Shown piece by piece: positions 5,872-13,759 of a stretch of DNA of 22,071 nt. Each line of letters begins with the position of its first letter. The stretch's first letter is position 1. The notes beneath the pieces were generated by a model. That model had not been told where the DNA came from and did not search any database. It saw only the letters and a program-made list of their open reading frames with translations. The stretch is from Tenericutes bacterium HGW-Tenericutes-5 (GTDB lineage Bacteria; Bacillota_I; Bacilli_A; Izemoplasmatales; Hujiaoplasmataceae). A program made the translations under genes and the position numbers. The stretch spans positions 1-22,071 of the forward strand of contig PGXI01000007.1 in NCBI GenBank assembly GCA_002839125.1, written 5' to 3'.

Positions 5872-6798
5872 ATGGATTATTCAATTAGACTTAATGGATT
5901 TTTGTCTAAAGGATATAGTTTGGAAGAAACGTTTCAAGTTCTATCTAAGATAGATGGAGCGACACATGTTGACTTAAATTATCCTGAACATTTCGAAGGT
6001 TTAACTGTAGAAGAAATGCAAGAAATGTTAAACAAGTATAATCTTAAAGTTAGTAGTGTAGCTGTTAGATATCGTGATGGATATGAAAAAGGCGAATTTA
6101 CTAATCCTGATCCAAAAATTGTCAGAAGAGCAATCAATATCGCTAAAGAAACTAGCGATATGGCAAAAAAACTAAATAGTAATCATGTAATATTATGGTT
6201 TTCTCAAGATGGATGGACTTATCCTTTTGAAGTAGACTATGAAAAAATATGGGTTCAATCAAGAGATTGTTTGAGAGAGGTTTGCGATCATAATAAAGAT
6301 GTGCAAATATCGATTGAATATAAACCTTTTGAGCCAAGAACATTCTCACTTTATTCTAGTGCTGCAGTTACTGCACTAATGTGTAAAGATGTTGATAGAG
6401 ACAATATCTTTGTGACAATGGATTTAGCACATGTATATATGAAAGATGAAATGCCTTCATTCTCAGTGAGTCTTTTAATGAGAAATAAGTTATTGTCAGC
6501 TATTCATGTTAATGATGGTTATGGCTTACAAGATGATGGGTTAATGGTAGGTTCAATCAGATTTATTCAAACTTTAGAGTTTTATTATTATTTGATTAAG
6601 TATAAATATGATAAAGCAATCTACTTTGATACTTTCCCAATCAGAGAAAAACCTGAAGAAGAAGTTAAACAAAACATCAAGATGTCAAATAAACTGTTTG
6701 AACTTATCAATATGATTGGTTTAGAAAGAATAGAAGAAATCATAAAAAGTAATGATGCGGTTAAAGCTCAAGAAATATTACTTCTGTGTTTAAAGTAA
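5872..6798 (+). CDS. TIM-barrel sugar isomerase, xylose-isomerase-like/RhaI-type
   Basis: This 308-residue protein belongs to the xylose-isomerase-like TIM-barrel superfamily. The metal-site residues are in order: Glu149 in SIEYKPFEPR, Asp184 and His187 in MDLAHVYM, His212 in AIHVNDGYG, Asp221/Asp222 in LQDDGLMVGSI and Asp253 in YFDTFP. The block H-x-N-D...DD-G-L-x-x-GSI resembles bacterial L-rhamnose isomerases of the Pseudomonas stutzeri type. These enzymes are broad aldose-ketose isomerases and also interconvert D-allose and D-allulose. Given the allose genes downstream, conversion of free allose to allulose is a reasonable inference; an epimerase acting on another sugar is possible. The start has a strong ribosome site (AAAGGAG). 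It has its own promoter, and 88 bases without a terminator separate it from the binding-protein gene. Confidence 0.78.
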   Translation: MDYSIRLNGFLSKGYSLEETFQVLSKIDGATHVDLNYPEHFEGLTVEEMQEMLNKYNLKVSSVAVRYRDGYEKGEFTNPDPKIVRRAINIAKETSDMAKKLNSNHVILWFSQDGWTYPFEVDYEKIWVQSRDCLREVCDHNKDVQISIEYKPFEPRTFSLYSSAAVTALMCKDVDRDNIFVTMDLAHVYMKDEMPSFSVSLLMRNKLLSAIHVNDGYGLQDDGLMVGSIRFIQTLEFYYYLIKYKYDKAIYFDTFPIREKPEEEVKQNIKMSNKLFELINMIGLERIEEIIKSNDAVKAQEILLLCLK

Positions 6799-6817
6799 TT
6801 TTTCTTTTTAAAAACAA

Positions 6818-6832
6818 ATGTAAGCGTTTAAA
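6818..6832 (+). promoter_or_regulatory. cre site (CcpA catabolite-repression element)
   Basis: ATGTAAGCGTTTAAA matches the Gram-positive cre consensus WTGWAARCGYTWWWN at all positions. It lies about 25 bases upstream of the likely -10 of the importer genes, and also just after the isomerase gene. It predicts repression of the sugar operon when preferred sugars are present. It shares its half-site with LacI-type operators, but no LacI gene is in the window. Confidence 0.75.
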
Positions 6833-6857
6833 TGTGTCCTTAATTGAAAAATTAAAA

Positions 6858-6863
6858 TATAAT
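6858..6863 (+). promoter_or_regulatory. Likely -10 box of the sugar importer operon
   Basis: TATAAT lies 23 bases before the ATG of the binding-protein gene, with transcription starting near 6870. The -35 position (around 6835-6840, TGTCCT) is poor, as expected for an activated or tightly controlled promoter. The cre site ends just upstream of it. Confidence 0.5.
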
Positions 6864-6886
6864 ATTATAAGGAAAGAGGAGAAAAA

Positions 6887-7990
6887 ATGAAAAAGTTTTT
6901 AAGTGTTATGATTATGGTGTTTGCAGTTTTATCATTTGCTGCATGTAACGGGAATCAAAAAGACCCAATTCCAACTGCTGATCCTACTAATTTCAACCCA
7001 GATGCAAGTAGTGATGCAGTAAATTATTATGATCTAAGAGATCAACTAGGTGCTGTTCCTTTATTAGAAGGAAGTTACACATTTGGTGGTGTAGCTAAAG
7101 CTTTCGAAAACGAATACTGGAGAACTTTAAAAACTGGTATGGAAACTGGTGCTGCTAAATTCTATGAAGGCGGAATCAATGTTACTATCGATATGAGAAG
7201 TGCTTTAGGTGAAGGCGACCAAACAGGACAATTAGCAATCGTTCAAGACATGATTACAAGAAATTATGATGCAATCTTAGTTTCACCAATCACAGATGGA
7301 AATCTAGTGCCAGGGGTTGAAGATGCATTAGAAGCTGGTATTCCAGTTGTTAATGTTAATGACGGTATCGTAGCTATCGCTCCAAACTTCGTTGGACCAA
7401 ATGCATACGAAAATGGTGTATTAGCAGCTAACTATATCGGTGAACAACTTAATGGTGAAGGCCAAGTAGCTATCGTTACTGGTATGAGTGGTGCTTTTGC
7501 AGCTAGACAAAGAACTTTAGGTTTCAAAGAAACTATCGAAGCTAACTTCCCAAACATCACTGTTGTTGAAGAACAAACAGCTAACTGGAGTAGAGAAGAA
7601 GCTAGAAACTTAGCTAACACATGGTTTACAACTTATGATGGTTCAACACCAGAAAAAACATTAGATGCTATTTTCTGTAATAATGATACAATGGCTCTAG
7701 GTGTTGTTGAAGCTAATGAAGCTAATGATAACGTAGATCCAATCATCGTTGGTGTTGATGGAATCTCTGAAGCATATGACGCGATTCGTGATGGAAAATT
7801 AGACGCAACTGTTGACAGTTTCCCATTATTCAAAGGTCAAATCGCTGTTGAAATGGCAATTAGAATTCTTGCTGGTCAAGCAGTTCCACGTGTAGTTCAC
7901 ACTCCACAAGCATTAATCACAACTGCTAACGTAGATCAAGCAGCTACAGATATTATTCAATGGACAGATCCACAAATCCAAACTAAGTAA
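6887..7990 (+). CDS. Sugar ABC transporter substrate-binding lipoprotein
   Basis: This 367-residue exported lipoprotein captures a sugar for the importer. The signal peptide is MKKFLSVMIMVFAVLSFAAC, with lipidated Cys20, followed by a short acidic linker. The rest is a two-lobed periplasmic-binding-protein fold of the ribose/galactose class (Peripla_BP_4). Typical blocks are AILVSPITDGNLVPGVEDAL, VAIVTGMSGAFAARQRTLGF, LDAIFCNNDTMALGVVEA, IIVGVDGISEAYDAI and a final ATVDSFPLFKGQIAVEMA. It is the first gene of the importer operon; ATPase and permease follow after a stem-loop. The specific sugar cannot be read from the protein. The alsE/alsK/rpiB genes downstream point to D-allose or D-allulose, with ribose as the main alternative. 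Codons look translation-optimised (frequent GCT, GTT, GGT), which suits an abundant protein. Confidence 0.92.
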   Translation: MKKFLSVMIMVFAVLSFAACNGNQKDPIPTADPTNFNPDASSDAVNYYDLRDQLGAVPLLEGSYTFGGVAKAFENEYWRTLKTGMETGAAKFYEGGINVTIDMRSALGEGDQTGQLAIVQDMITRNYDAILVSPITDGNLVPGVEDALEAGIPVVNVNDGIVAIAPNFVGPNAYENGVLAANYIGEQLNGEGQVAIVTGMSGAFAARQRTLGFKETIEANFPNITVVEEQTANWSREEARNLANTWFTTYDGSTPEKTLDAIFCNNDTMALGVVEANEANDNVDPIIVGVDGISEAYDAIRDGKLDATVDSFPLFKGQIAVEMAIRILAGQAVPRVVHTPQALITTANVDQAATDIIQWTDPQIQTK

Positions 7991-8005
7991 TTAAAACATA
8001 GGGAA

Positions 8006-8041
8006 AATTATGGTAGAATATTGGATTATTCTACCATAATT
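8006..8041 (+). other. Intercistronic stem-loop between binding protein and ATPase
   Basis: A perfect 15-bp stem, AATTATGGTAGAATA (8006-8020) with TATTCTACCATAATT (8027-8041), carries a 6-base loop. No T-tract follows, so it is unlikely to be a full terminator. Stem-loops in this position commonly protect the upstream mRNA and let the binding protein outnumber the membrane parts. It ends about 15 bases before the ribosome site of the ATPase gene. Confidence 0.8.
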
Positions 8042-8069
8042 CTTATGTAGTTAACGAGGTGAAAAAATA

Positions 8070-9569
8070 ATGAATGAATATATTGAGTTTAAAAATATAT
8101 CTAAAAGCTTTGGAAAGATTGAAGTTCTCCATAATGTTAGTTTTTCTGTTAAACAAGGAGAAGTTCATGCTTTACTAGGTGAAAACGGTGCAGGTAAATC
8201 AACACTTTTAAATATATTTCATGGTGTTTATCAAGATTACTCGGGTGAAATTTTTTATAATCATCAACCGATTAAGTTTAAATCGGTTTTTGACGCTAAC
8301 CATCATGGTATAGCAAAAGTTCATCAAGAAATCAATCTTGTAAATGACTTGACTGTCGGGGAAAATATAGCTTTAGGTCAAGAAGATGTTAAAGGTATTT
8401 TCGTTGATAGAAAGAAAATAGATAAGAAGTCAAATGATATTCTCGATGAATTAGGATGTTCATTCAGGTCAAGAACTAAAGTTTCATCTCTAACTGCAGG
8501 AGAAAAGCAGATGGTTCTAATCGCTAAAGCATTATACTCAAATGCTAATACGATTTCTTTCGATGAACCTACTGCAGCATTAAGTAATAATGAAATTGAT
8601 CATTTCTTTAAAACTGTTGAAAAATTAAAAGCTAAGGGCGTAACAATACTTTATGTATCACATCGTTTAAATGAAATATTTAAAATTTGTGATCGAGTTA
8701 CAGTTTTCTTAGACGGTTCTTATGTAAATACATTTGATGCCAAAACGATTACAAAAGAAAAGTTAATTCATTCAATGGTCGGAAGAAATGTTGAAATGTT
8801 CGCTCAAAGGAAAATGCCGAAACTATATACAAATGAAGTGGCTTTGAAAGTTGAAAACTTGAATAAGCCAGGAATTTTCTCAGGAATCGATTTTGAAGTA
8901 AGACGAGGAGAAATCTTTGGTTTGTATGGATTAGTAGGTTCGAAAAGAACCGATGTTGTAAGAGCGATATTTGGTGCTGAAGAGCATGTTTCAGGAAATA
9001 TTTATATCGGTGGAGAGAAAGTTAATATTAACTCACCATATGACGCAATTAAACACGGTATTGGTCTTGTTCCTGAAGAAAGAAAAAGCCAAGGCTTTGT
9101 TAAAGTTTTTAATAATGCTGAAAATATAACTTTAACCGATATTGGTAGATATATAAATAAGTTTCTTATAAACGATAAGAAGAAAAACAGCAGTGCTGTT
9201 GAATATATAAAAAAACTGAATGTTCAACCACTTGATTCGAAGAAAATGACAGCTACTTTAAGTGGTGGAAACCAACAAAAGATTGTTATTGCTAAATGGT
9301 TGCACTGCAATTCAGAGATTCTTATCTTAGATGAACCAACAAAAGGAATTGATGTTGGGGCTAAGGAAGAAATTTATAATTTGCTTGAGGAATTAGTTTC
9401 TCAAGGAAAGACAGTTATAATCGTTTCTTCAGAACTTCCAGAAATTATTGGTTTGTGTGATACCGTAATGGTAATGTCTGAAGGAAAACAAATTAAAATA
9501 GTAAGAGATAAGTTTATAAACGAAAAAGAGATTTTAAAATATGCTTTGGGTGGTGAGTTTGATGAGTAA
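8070..9569 (+). CDS. Sugar ABC transporter ATPase, two ABC domains (RbsA/AlsA-type)
   Basis: This 499-residue cytoplasmic protein is a fused pair of ATP-binding domains powering a ribose-type importer. The first domain has a full Walker A (GENGAGKST), a signature loop reading LTAGEKQ where LSxGxxQ is usual, and Walker B TISFDEPTAAL followed by the switch SHR. The second has a degenerate Walker A (GLVGSKRTDV), the norm for this family. It then has an intact signature LSGGNQQK, Walker B LILDEPTKGIDVGAK and the ending VSSELPEI. Length matches RbsA/MglA/AlsA (~500). The start has GAGGTG upstream. It overlaps the permease gene (ATGAGTAA), so the two are translationally coupled. Confidence 0.95.
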   Translation: MNEYIEFKNISKSFGKIEVLHNVSFSVKQGEVHALLGENGAGKSTLLNIFHGVYQDYSGEIFYNHQPIKFKSVFDANHHGIAKVHQEINLVNDLTVGENIALGQEDVKGIFVDRKKIDKKSNDILDELGCSFRSRTKVSSLTAGEKQMVLIAKALYSNANTISFDEPTAALSNNEIDHFFKTVEKLKAKGVTILYVSHRLNEIFKICDRVTVFLDGSYVNTFDAKTITKEKLIHSMVGRNVEMFAQRKMPKLYTNEVALKVENLNKPGIFSGIDFEVRRGEIFGLYGLVGSKRTDVVRAIFGAEEHVSGNIYIGGEKVNINSPYDAIKHGIGLVPEERKSQGFVKVFNNAENITLTDIGRYINKFLINDKKKNSSAVEYIKKLNVQPLDSKKMTATLSGGNQQKIVIAKWLHCNSEILILDEPTKGIDVGAKEEIYNLLEELVSQGKTVIIVSSELPEIIGLCDTVMVMSEGKQIKIVRDKFINEKEILKYALGGEFDE

Positions 9570-10569
9570 AGTTAATCAAATGATGAAGAACGTCTTAAAA
9601 AAGTTTACATGGAATAATATAAAACAGGCAATGGCTTCTAGAGAGGGGCTATTAATTATATCGATTTTTATCATTGTAGGGGTATTCACAATTATCGATT
9701 CGGTATATATTATGCCAAGAAATATCGTTAATATTCTCGAACAATCAGTAGTTAATGGCTTTTTAGCTGTAGGGATAACATTTGCGATTGTTTTAGCAGG
9801 TATTGACCTTTCAATAGGATCAATTTACGCTTTATCAATAGTCTTTGTTTCTAAATTCTTAGTTGGAGGAATGAATCCTTTCTTAGCTATTGGTTTAGGA
9901 ATATTGGTTGGAGCTATTTTTGGTGGATTTAATGGAGTTTTGATTTCAAAATTAAAATTACAACCATTCATTGCGACCTTAGGTACGATGAGTATTTACC
10001 GTGGGATTGCTTATATAGTAACTAATGGTAATCCAGTTCTAGGTATTCCAACCGAATATCGTCAAATTCTTAATTCAAACACATTTGGTTCAATTGTTCC
10101 AGTTTCTATCTTTTTATTAATCGCTTTTGTGATATTTACGCAAATAGTACTTAAGAAAACAAGACCTGGTACCTATATTTATTCAGTAGGTGGAAATGAA
10201 GAATCGGCTTTCTTATCAGGGATAAAAATCGATAGAATAAAAATTTTAGGTTACGCAATCTCTGGGATCGGTGGCGCAATTGCTGGGATGATTCTTTTAG
10301 CGCAATTAGGTACTGGAGAACCAATTGCCGGAAGCGGAGCTGAGTTAAATGCGATTGCTGCAACTGCAATCGGTGGAACTAGTTTAGCTGGTGGTAAAGG
10401 TTCACCAATAGCTGCATTTTTAGGAGCGATTCTCTTATCGGCTTTAAAAGTTGGTTTGATTGTTGCGATGGTTCCTACTTTCTGGCAATATGTAGCAACT
10501 GGTGCTATAATAATTGTTGCAGCTAGTGTTGAAATTATTCAAAAAAGACTTAAGTCCAGCACTACGTAG
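9562..10569 (+). CDS. Sugar ABC transporter permease (RbsC/AlsC-type)
   Basis: This 335-residue polytopic membrane protein of the branched-chain/ribose permease family forms the importer channel as a dimer. The family hallmarks are GITFAIVLAGIDLSIGS in an early helix and a late cytoplasmic coupling segment, AIAATAIGGTSLAGGKGSP. Around them are 8-10 hydrophobic segments. The start at 9562 is chosen over the in-frame ATG at 9541 because GGGTGGTGAG (9547-9556) is a good ribosome site for it. It also gives the common 4-to-8-base overlap with the ATPase stop. The downstream kinase gene begins 10 bases after the stop. It works with the binding lipoprotein and the fused ATPase. Confidence 0.94.
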   Translation: MSKVNQMMKNVLKKFTWNNIKQAMASREGLLIISIFIIVGVFTIIDSVYIMPRNIVNILEQSVVNGFLAVGITFAIVLAGIDLSIGSIYALSIVFVSKFLVGGMNPFLAIGLGILVGAIFGGFNGVLISKLKLQPFIATLGTMSIYRGIAYIVTNGNPVLGIPTEYRQILNSNTFGSIVPVSIFLLIAFVIFTQIVLKKTRPGTYIYSVGGNEESAFLSGIKIDRIKILGYAISGIGGAIAGMILLAQLGTGEPIAGSGAELNAIAATAIGGTSLAGGKGSPIAAFLGAILLSALKVGLIVAMVPTFWQYVATGAIIIVAASVEIIQKRLKSSTT

Positions 10570-10579
10570 GTGGGAATAA

Positions 10580-11467
10580 ATGAAAAAGAAGTATGTTAGT
10601 GTAATTGGCAGTTTAAATTATGATTTTATCATGAAAGTTAATCGAGCTCCAAAAATTGGTGAAACTATTACTTCTTCAAACACAAGATTTTCTTGTGGAG
10701 GAAAGGGAGCTAATCAAGCCTATCAAATGGGTAATTTAGGTTTGAATGTTTATATGATAGGTTGTGTAGGTAATGATTATTATGGTGAAGAATCAATTGC
10801 TAGTTTAAAACAAGCTAATGTGCAAACAGACGCAATTGTTATAAAAAATACTAACACGGGTTTAGGTTTTGTCACTGCCCTTGACAATGGTGAAGTAACC
10901 GCAATAATAGATCAAGGTGCTAATGCACTTCTTGATAAAAATATAATTGATGAAAACTATAATCTTATATTTAATAGTGAGTGGATTGTACTTCAGTTTG
11001 AGATTCCTATGGAAACCATAGAATATATCATTCGTGAAGCAAATAAAAACGGGGTTGGCGTTATCTTAAATCCAGCACCAACATTAGAAATTTCTAATGA
11101 ACTATTAAAAATGGTTGATTATTTAATCGTCAATGAAGTAGAAGCATCATATTATTTAGGCTATGAAGTTGATGAATCTAACCTAAGTGAAATAATATTT
11201 AATCTAAGAAATAAAGTAAAACGTGGTCTTGTGTTGACATTAGGTTCTAAAGGAAGTTATTATATAGATGATGAAATCTACTATATACCAATAATTAAGG
11301 CAAATGCTGTTGATACAACAGGAGCTGGAGACTCGTATATAGGTGCTTTTGTTTATGGACTTTGTCAGGGATTTACCCCAGTTGAAGCATGTCGTTTAGG
11401 CGCTTATTCAAGTGCTAAAACGGTTGAAGATTTTGGACGTAAATCGATGCCAAAAAATGCCAAATAA
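10580..11467 (+). CDS. Ribokinase-type PfkB carbohydrate kinase
   Basis: This 295-residue cytoplasmic kinase phosphorylates a sugar with ATP. The N-terminal ribokinase block is present: VIGSLNYDFI, then PKIGETI, then GGKGANQA (40-47). The C-terminal active site is DTTGAGD (245-251), with Asp251 as the base and the anion hole in GAG. ILNPAPT and VNEVEA are also typical of ribokinase. Length is slightly under the usual ~305. In this cluster it is a second sugar kinase beside the ROK kinase. It may act on ribose, or on free allulose produced by the isomerase at 5872. Specificity is not decidable by motif. The ribosome site is GGTGGG, and the gene is co-transcribed with the importer. Confidence 0.9.
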   Translation: MKKKYVSVIGSLNYDFIMKVNRAPKIGETITSSNTRFSCGGKGANQAYQMGNLGLNVYMIGCVGNDYYGEESIASLKQANVQTDAIVIKNTNTGLGFVTALDNGEVTAIIDQGANALLDKNIIDENYNLIFNSEWIVLQFEIPMETIEYIIREANKNGVGVILNPAPTLEISNELLKMVDYLIVNEVEASYYLGYEVDESNLSEIIFNLRNKVKRGLVLTLGSKGSYYIDDEIYYIPIIKANAVDTTGAGDSYIGAFVYGLCQGFTPVEACRLGAYSSAKTVEDFGRKSMPKNAK

Positions 11468-11482
11468 GAAAAGAGGAAACAC

Positions 11483-12244
11483 ATGTTACCATACGAAAGA
11501 AAAAAGATTATTGAAGACTTTTTAGAAAAAACCAATGAAACAACAATTGATGAAATTTGTTCAATTACTAAAGAAGTATCCAAATCAACAATCAGAAGAG
11601 ATTTAAAGCTATTAGAAAACGAAGGAATTATTTCCGTTTACTATGGTGGTATAATCAAAAAGAACAAATACTCAATCGAACAAAAGATTGAAAGCAAAAG
11701 AATGACAAATATGGATTCTAAACAAGCTATTGCTAGATATGCAGCTTCTTTAGTCAATCCTGATGAAACGATTTTTCTTGATTCTGGCTCAACAGTAGCC
11801 GAAATGATTAAGCATTTAGATCCATCAGTTAAAGTTGTTACGACGTCTCTAGATATTGTAATGAATAATGTTAATAATCTAGAGATTCATTTACTTGGTG
11901 GAAAAGTTTCCGATGTTAGAAATTCGGTTTATGGAATTTCTACTATTGAACAAGTTGTTGATTTTATTTTTGAAAAAGCATTCTTAGGTGCTAATGGAAT
12001 TAGTGAAAAACATGGCATCACAACACCTTCTATTGAAGAATCAATGTTGAAAAAGAAAATTATTCAAAACTCTTCAAAAGTATACTTTCTAATGGATACA
12101 TCAAAAATTGGTAATTTTTCCAATTGTAAAATTGCTAAAATTGACGAAAACTACATTATAATGGAAAAGAAAAATCAATTAACAGAGATATATAAAAACA
12201 TAATATCGCCTGAAGATTCAAAAGATAAGGACCTAGAGCTATGA
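11483..12244 (+). CDS. DeoR-family transcriptional regulator
   Basis: This 253-residue repressor-type protein has an N-terminal winged helix-turn-helix (about 5-58): ERKKIIEDFLEK, then SKSTIRRDLKLLENEGII and the wing VYYGG. The C-terminal DeoR sensor domain is related to ribose-5-phosphate isomerase A, with FLDSGSTVAEM (98-108), LLGGKV and AFLGANGIS...HGITTPSIEE. Such domains sense phosphorylated sugars. Lying inside the sugar operon, it probably controls it, with a sugar phosphate of the pathway as inducer. The E. coli allose operon uses an RpiR-type regulator instead, so this is a different control solution. Its stop TGA overlaps the ATG of the epimerase gene. A candidate operator is the triple repeat at 5751-5781. 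Confidence 0.92.
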   Translation: MLPYERKKIIEDFLEKTNETTIDEICSITKEVSKSTIRRDLKLLENEGIISVYYGGIIKKNKYSIEQKIESKRMTNMDSKQAIARYAASLVNPDETIFLDSGSTVAEMIKHLDPSVKVVTTSLDIVMNNVNNLEIHLLGGKVSDVRNSVYGISTIEQVVDFIFEKAFLGANGISEKHGITTPSIEESMLKKKIIQNSSKVYFLMDTSKIGNFSNCKIAKIDENYIIMEKKNQLTEIYKNIISPEDSKDKDLEL

Positions 12245-12906
12245 AATATTTTGCGACATCAATGATGTGTGTTGATTATTTTGATTTAGCTAATCAAATC
12301 AAAATAATTGAAAAGCACACAGATTACTATCATATTGATATTATGGATGCTCATTTTGTTCCTAATTTAGCTTTATCGTTTGATTTTATTAAACAACTAA
12401 GAAAACATACAACTAAACCGATTGACGCTCATTTAATGATGACTAATCCAGTAGATTATCTTGATTTACTGATTGAGATGAAGGTTGACTTTATTTCTTT
12501 TCATCCACAAACGATTGAAAAGAATGTATTTCAAATTATTAACAAATTAAAAGCAAACAACATAAAGTTTGGTATAGTTTTAAGTCCTTTCGCGGATATC
12601 GAAGCAATTAAATATTATCAAGAACATGTTGATAAAGTTACAGTAATGACAGTAGAACCTGGCTTTGCTGGTCAAAGCGTAATCAAAGAAGCCATCGGAA
12701 AAATCAAGCAAGTTAAAGATTATCGAAGTCTTAATCAGTTAAATTTTTTAATAGAAGTTGATGGGTCAAATAATTTTTCAACATTCTCTGATTATTATAA
12801 ATTTGGAGCTGATATCTTCATTCTCGGTTCAACCTTATTTAAAGAAAAGGACCTAGATAAACAATATCAAAAAATCAAAGAATTTATAGGCAATATCAAT
12901 GACTAG
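12241..12906 (+). CDS. alsE: D-allulose-6-phosphate 3-epimerase (AlsE-like)
   Basis: This 221-residue TIM-barrel enzyme of the ribulose-phosphate 3-epimerase family interconverts D-allulose-6-P and D-fructose-6-P. The metal ligands are His31, Asp33, His64 and Asp174 (HIDIMDAHFVPN, DAHLMM, EVDGS). It looks like E. coli AlsE rather than Rpe. The N-terminus reads ATSMMCVD where AlsE has SLMCMD, it has DYYHIDIMDAHFVPNL, VDFISFHPQTI and KYYQEHVDKVTVMTVEPGFAGQ, and it ends GADIFILGSTLF. Rpe itself remains a possible activity. It is encoded directly before the AlsK-type kinase, as in E. coli alsE-alsK. It overlaps the regulator gene by ATGA and the kinase gene by 8 bases. Confidence 0.87.
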   Translation: MKYFATSMMCVDYFDLANQIKIIEKHTDYYHIDIMDAHFVPNLALSFDFIKQLRKHTTKPIDAHLMMTNPVDYLDLLIEMKVDFISFHPQTIEKNVFQIINKLKANNIKFGIVLSPFADIEAIKYYQEHVDKVTVMTVEPGFAGQSVIKEAIGKIKQVKDYRSLNQLNFLIEVDGSNNFSTFSDYYKFGADIFILGSTLFKEKDLDKQYQKIKEFIGNIND

Positions 12907-13759
12907 AGTATTAGGTATTGATATTGGCGGTACCCATACACGTTATGGAGTAATTGAAAACGATAAACTAATCAGTGTTGAAAAATTACCAACAAATAGT
13001 ATTGAAGACTTTTCTGAATTTATCAAAGAATTGCTTAAAACATTTAATAATATTGATAAAACTGTTATTGGTGTACCAGGAATAGTCTATCAAAACGAGA
13101 TAATAAATATTCCCAATGTAGCGAATTTAAATGTAAAAAATCTCGCTAGCATAATTGAAAATAAAACAAAAGTTAAAACAATAATTAAAAGAGATGTTCA
13201 ATTATTATTTAATTATGATGTGAATCAATTAGGTTTAGATCATGAACCGGGAATTTTAGCTTTTTATTTAGGAACCGGTATAGGAAACTTTATTAAAGTT
13301 AACAACGAGATTCTTGAAGGAACTCATGGATTCGCTTCAGAATTAGGACATGTACCAGTTGCTGGAAACACAAAAGTTTGTCCATGTGGGAAAATTGGCT
13401 GTGCAGAAACGATTATTTCTGGTAAAGCTCTTGTTCAACTTTATGAAGAAGAAAATTTAAGCGGTGATTTTTTAGATGTCTTTGTTAATCATCAAAACCA
13501 TCCGAAAATTATTAATTTTATTGTAGGTTTTTCAGAACTAATTGCCTTTGAAATGAATATATTTGATATAACAAAACTAATAATTGGTGGTGGAGTAATC
13601 AATATGAAAGGATTTCCTAAAGCCACTTTGAAAAAGCTAATTGAAAAGCACTTAAGATCAGTTTCCTTACTTAAAGATTTAAGTATTTATTTTGTGGAAG
13701 ACACACCACAAAAAAGCATTTTAGGAGCTGCTTTAATTGCTAAAGGAGATTGTAAATGA
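12899..13759 (+). CDS. alsK: D-allose kinase (ROK family, AlsK-like)
   Basis: This 286-residue ROK kinase phosphorylates an aldohexose at C6 with ATP. It shows the phosphate loop GIDIGGTHTRYG (6-17), catalytic Asp99 in KRDVQLLFNYDV and LGTGIGN. The zinc-binding signature His151...Cys161, Cys163, Cys168 lies in ELGHVPVAG...CPCGKIGCAET, and IIGGGVINMKGFPKATL follows. Several blocks track E. coli AlsK beyond general ROK motifs: THTR after the glycines, IPN, RDV, AFYLGTG, GTHG and GGGV-M-FP-TL. Hence the allose assignment. Other ROK activities (glucokinase, N-acetylmannosamine kinase) are less likely given the alsE and rpiB neighbours. The start overlaps the end of alsE and the stop overlaps rpiB. 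Confidence 0.85.
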   Translation: MTRVLGIDIGGTHTRYGVIENDKLISVEKLPTNSIEDFSEFIKELLKTFNNIDKTVIGVPGIVYQNEIINIPNVANLNVKNLASIIENKTKVKTIIKRDVQLLFNYDVNQLGLDHEPGILAFYLGTGIGNFIKVNNEILEGTHGFASELGHVPVAGNTKVCPCGKIGCAETIISGKALVQLYEEENLSGDFLDVFVNHQNHPKIINFIVGFSELIAFEMNIFDITKLIIGGGVINMKGFPKATLKKLIEKHLRSVSLLKDLSIYFVEDTPQKSILGAALIAKGDCK

